Source of the DNA: Pseudomonas putida
GTDB lineage: Bacteria; Pseudomonadota; Gammaproteobacteria; Pseudomonadales; Pseudomonadaceae
Direction: 5' to 3'
Length of the DNA stretch: 64,000 bases
Assembly (NCBI RefSeq): GCF_028682395.1
Contig: NZ_JANHLC010000013.1
Span: 32,874 to 96,873 of the forward strand
In this document: in pieces, positions 62,295-64,000 of the stretch
Position numbering within the stretch: the stretch's first letter is position 1
How the letters are laid out: the number at the start of each line of letters is the position of its first letter
Program-made: the position numbers and the translations under genes
Notes under the pieces: generated by a model
Database searches by the model: none
Told to the model about the DNA's origin: nothing
Seen by the model: only the letters and a program-made list of their open reading frames with translations

Positions 62295-63479
62295 CTACTG
62301 GGGTTTTGCTTGTACCAATTTCGTACCGCTTTGCGGTGCATTCAGTTTATCCAGCTCAGCCCAGTCGCTTGATGAGCTGATCCACTTCGCATATGTCGAC
62401 AGCAGTACCTGGACGCTGTGCCCGAGCTGGGCGGCGATGAATGCCGGGTTCATGCCGGACATCAAGCACATCGTCGCGTACGTGTGGCGCGTGTCGTACA
62501 TCCTGCGATGCCTCATTCCAAGCTTGCGCATAGCGCTTACCCAGTAGCGTTTGGCCCCGGTTTCGGAACGAATGTAGAGCTCCTCCCTAGCACCCGTCCC
62601 CTCTGGCGCGAAGACATAATCAGACCGCGCCGCCGTCAATGACCTAGCTTTATCGAGTGCCCGAAGCGCCTGATCGTTCAATAAAACTTCGCGTACCGTT
62701 TTGGTTTTGGTCCTTTCCTTGATCTGTCCGAAGATCCTGATACGACACACCCTGGCAGTTCTGTTGCGCGTGTCTACCTCGCTCCAACGCAGCGCCATCG
62801 CCTCGCCTGGGCGCATTCCCGTATAGAAAGAAAACTCAAAAAATGCTGCATAGATTTGCTGAAGACCGCTTGTGATTTCGTACAGTTTGGCTACCAGCGC
62901 GTCTGCCTCTTCTCTGCTGAACGGATCTATCTCCCGCTTGGTCACCCGGCTCTGAGGAATGGATAGGGCCGGGTTCCTTAGAATCAGCTCGTCGCTCATT
63001 GCCTGCTTGAAGATGCTGGTGACCAGCCGCACTGCGCCCTTGCGCCGGCTGGGCGAAGACCACTGGATCTCTTGCGCGATTTTGCGCATCAGCATTGGCG
63101 TGATTTTGTCGATGGGCGTGCTGGCCAGGTAGGGAATCCAGTATTTTTGCAGTGCAGAGCGATAGCTTTTGCGGGTCACCTCAACGATCTGAAGCCCATC
63201 CAGCCACTCTTGGGCGTAGTCGAAGAAGATCGGGACCCTGTGTGTGACTGCGGAGCGGGAGCCGGGGAATAGCTCGGCGTACTTTTCCTCGGTGAGCATC
63301 CCCAGCTTATCGAGTTGCTTTACTTGAGAACAAAGGCCCGCTGCTGCTGCGATTCCCTTCGGGGTCTGAGGGTAGGGGAGCGTTTCGCAACGCCGCTTTT
63401 TGTTCCAGGAGAATCGAATTCGGATTGATTTACCGACGAACTCAACGCCCTTGGGCAGCTCCACAGGCTCTCTAGCCAT
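62295..63479 (-). CDS. int: Tyrosine-recombinase integrase of a prophage or island
   Basis: A 394-residue integrase. It has an N-terminal Arm-type domain (about 1-60: PKGVEFVGKSIRIRFSWNKKRRCE), a SAM-like core-binding domain (about 80-190) and a catalytic domain with Arg in YTGMRPGEAMALRW, His-x-x-Arg in MYDTRHTYATM, His in AAQLGHSV and Tyr in LSTYAKWI. It ends GTKLVQAKPQ. Its 3' end abuts asnO, consistent with an attachment site there. The upstream genes on the same strand look like phage genes. Confidence 0.93.
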   Translation of the reverse strand: MAREPVELPKGVEFVGKSIRIRFSWNKKRRCETLPYPQTPKGIAAAAGLCSQVKQLDKLGMLTEEKYAELFPGSRSAVTHRVPIFFDYAQEWLDGLQIVEVTRKSYRSALQKYWIPYLASTPIDKITPMLMRKIAQEIQWSSPSRRKGAVRLVTSIFKQAMSDELILRNPALSIPQSRVTKREIDPFSREEADALVAKLYEITSGLQQIYAAFFEFSFYTGMRPGEAMALRWSEVDTRNRTARVCRIRIFGQIKERTKTKTVREVLLNDQALRALDKARSLTAARSDYVFAPEGTGAREELYIRSETGAKRYWVSAMRKLGMRHRRMYDTRHTYATMCLMSGMNPAFIAAQLGHSVQVLLSTYAKWISSSSDWAELDKLNAPQSGTKLVQAKPQ

Positions 63480-63664
63480 TCATCGTATCTCCACTTGCTG
63501 TACATAATCCGGCCGTCGACTTTCAGCCATACATCTGGCGGTATGATGTTCCGCTCTCTCTTTCGCTGTAGGGCTTTTGGCGTGGTGCCGAGCAGTTCGG
63601 CCATTCGCTTTTCGGAAACCTTATCTTGGCCGGGCTCGTCGGCCAGCTTTTCTAGTGCTGCCAT
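63320..63664 (-). CDS. Excisionase-like DNA-binding protein
   Basis: A 114-residue protein with an N-terminal MerR/Xis-like winged helix (KVSEKRMAELLGTTPKALQRKRERNIIPPDVWLKVDGRIMY, with WRYDEWLESLW after). The last 50 codons overlap the integrase 5' end in another frame, which is common for this excisionase-like gene in Pseudomonas prophages. It probably directs excision. Confidence 0.8.
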   Translation of the reverse strand: MAALEKLADEPGQDKVSEKRMAELLGTTPKALQRKRERNIIPPDVWLKVDGRIMYSKWRYDEWLESLWSCPRALSSSVNQSEFDSPGTKSGVAKRSPTLRPRRESQQQRAFVLK

Positions 63665-63729
63665 ATCGGCTACCTCTGCCCGGAGTGGGCGCTACTGCTC
63701 CATGCCGCCCTATGGCGGCAGAAGGTGGG

Positions 63730-64000
63730 TTATTTGGTCGCGCTGCTGATTGCAGCGCGTAGAGCGTCCGCGTCGAAGGAGGTGACGCTGTGGGTTGGGT
63801 GGTCAAGTTTTGAGAGGACGTGCTGGGCGGCGGAAAGCAGCTCCCCGTTCATTGCGCCTTCTTCCCGGCCTATATCCCAAAAGCGCTGACCCCAGTGATC
63901 CGCCGGCGGCGGGTTGACGTTCTGGGCGCCCATGGCCAGGCCCCCCACAATCGCGTCACACAGGTCGCGCTTGTAGGCGTTGTCGCCGTCGATGCTCAGG
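63730..64000 (-). CDS. Phage-type protein of unknown function (5' end beyond the window)
   Basis: An open frame that runs off the right edge: LSIDGDNAYKRDLCDAIVGG, MGAQNVNPPPADHWGQRFWD, then a charged C terminus. It is in the usual prophage order after the excisionase-like gene. I do not recognise a function. The internal GTG at 63948 is not needed as a start, since the frame is open to the window edge. Confidence 0.65.
   Translation of the reverse strand, partial: LSIDGDNAYKRDLCDAIVGGLAMGAQNVNPPPADHWGQRFWDIGREEGAMNGELLSAAQHVLSKLDHPTHSVTSFDADALRAAISSATK

Overview
The window reads as chromosome from a Pseudomonas of the fluorescens/putida type. It has high GC, tightly packed operons with ATGA overlaps, REP-type palindromes carrying the GCTCGCG core, and gene orders typical of the genus: cheB-motCD-parC-parP-cheW, ccmABCDEFGHI, gcl-hyi-glxR-ttuD-pyk, the uricolytic genes, folE-smr, prmB-aroC and the NAGGN osmolyte operon. 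I found no rRNA, tRNA or CRISPR array.

Layout. (1) 0-6.5 kb: the end of the chemotaxis/flagellar cluster (cheB 3' end, motC, motD, parC, parP, cheW, a DUF2802 gene), meeting a convergent FliK-FlhB-tail pair. (2) 6.5-14.6 kb: the complete cytochrome c maturation operon ccmABCDEFGHI, a small lipoprotein and a RidA-family gene. (3) 14.7-17.6 kb: sulfate-binding protein, a voltage-gated-type ion channel with a C-terminal zinc ribbon, and a urea transporter. (4) 17.7-36.1 kb: a metabolic block taking urate to pyruvate. PuuD, HiuH, UraD, PuuE, Alc and AllA convert urate to glyoxylate plus urea. Gcl, Hyi, GlxR, TtuD and Pyk carry glyoxylate through tartronate semialdehyde and glycerate towards pyruvate. 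Two nucleobase permeases, a Tsx-like channel and a RutR-like TetR regulator are interspersed. Copies of the palindrome TTGTATACAA sit upstream of gcl, the DUF336 gene, puuE, hiuH and the AzgA-type permease, which suggests one regulon under a regulator not present here. (5) 36.3-45 kb: MarR/aminotransferase/GST, folE, a scarred region with traces of an integrase end, smr, a cysteine-hydrolase-fold protein with Ser at the Cys position, prmB and others. (6) 45-57.4 kb: aroC, an MFS permease, an acireductone-dioxygenase homologue that lacks two of four metal ligands, a FATP-like acyl-CoA synthetase homologue with a degenerate nucleotide-binding loop, an ankyrin protein, a frameshifted small membrane protein, ogt, an LtaS-like phosphatase/transferase, a CsrA paralogue and small conserved genes. 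(7) 57.5-62.3 kb: the N-acetylglutaminylglutamine amide (NAGGN) osmoprotectant operon. (8) 62.3-64 kb: the integrase end of a prophage or island inserted 36 nt upstream of the NAGGN operon.

The most notable observations are the TTGTATACAA operator set, the metal-ligand-depleted acireductone dioxygenase homologue, and two places (asnO and folE) where an integrase C-terminal coding end, intact or residual, directly abuts a housekeeping gene start. I do not see a clearly new defence or secretion system.
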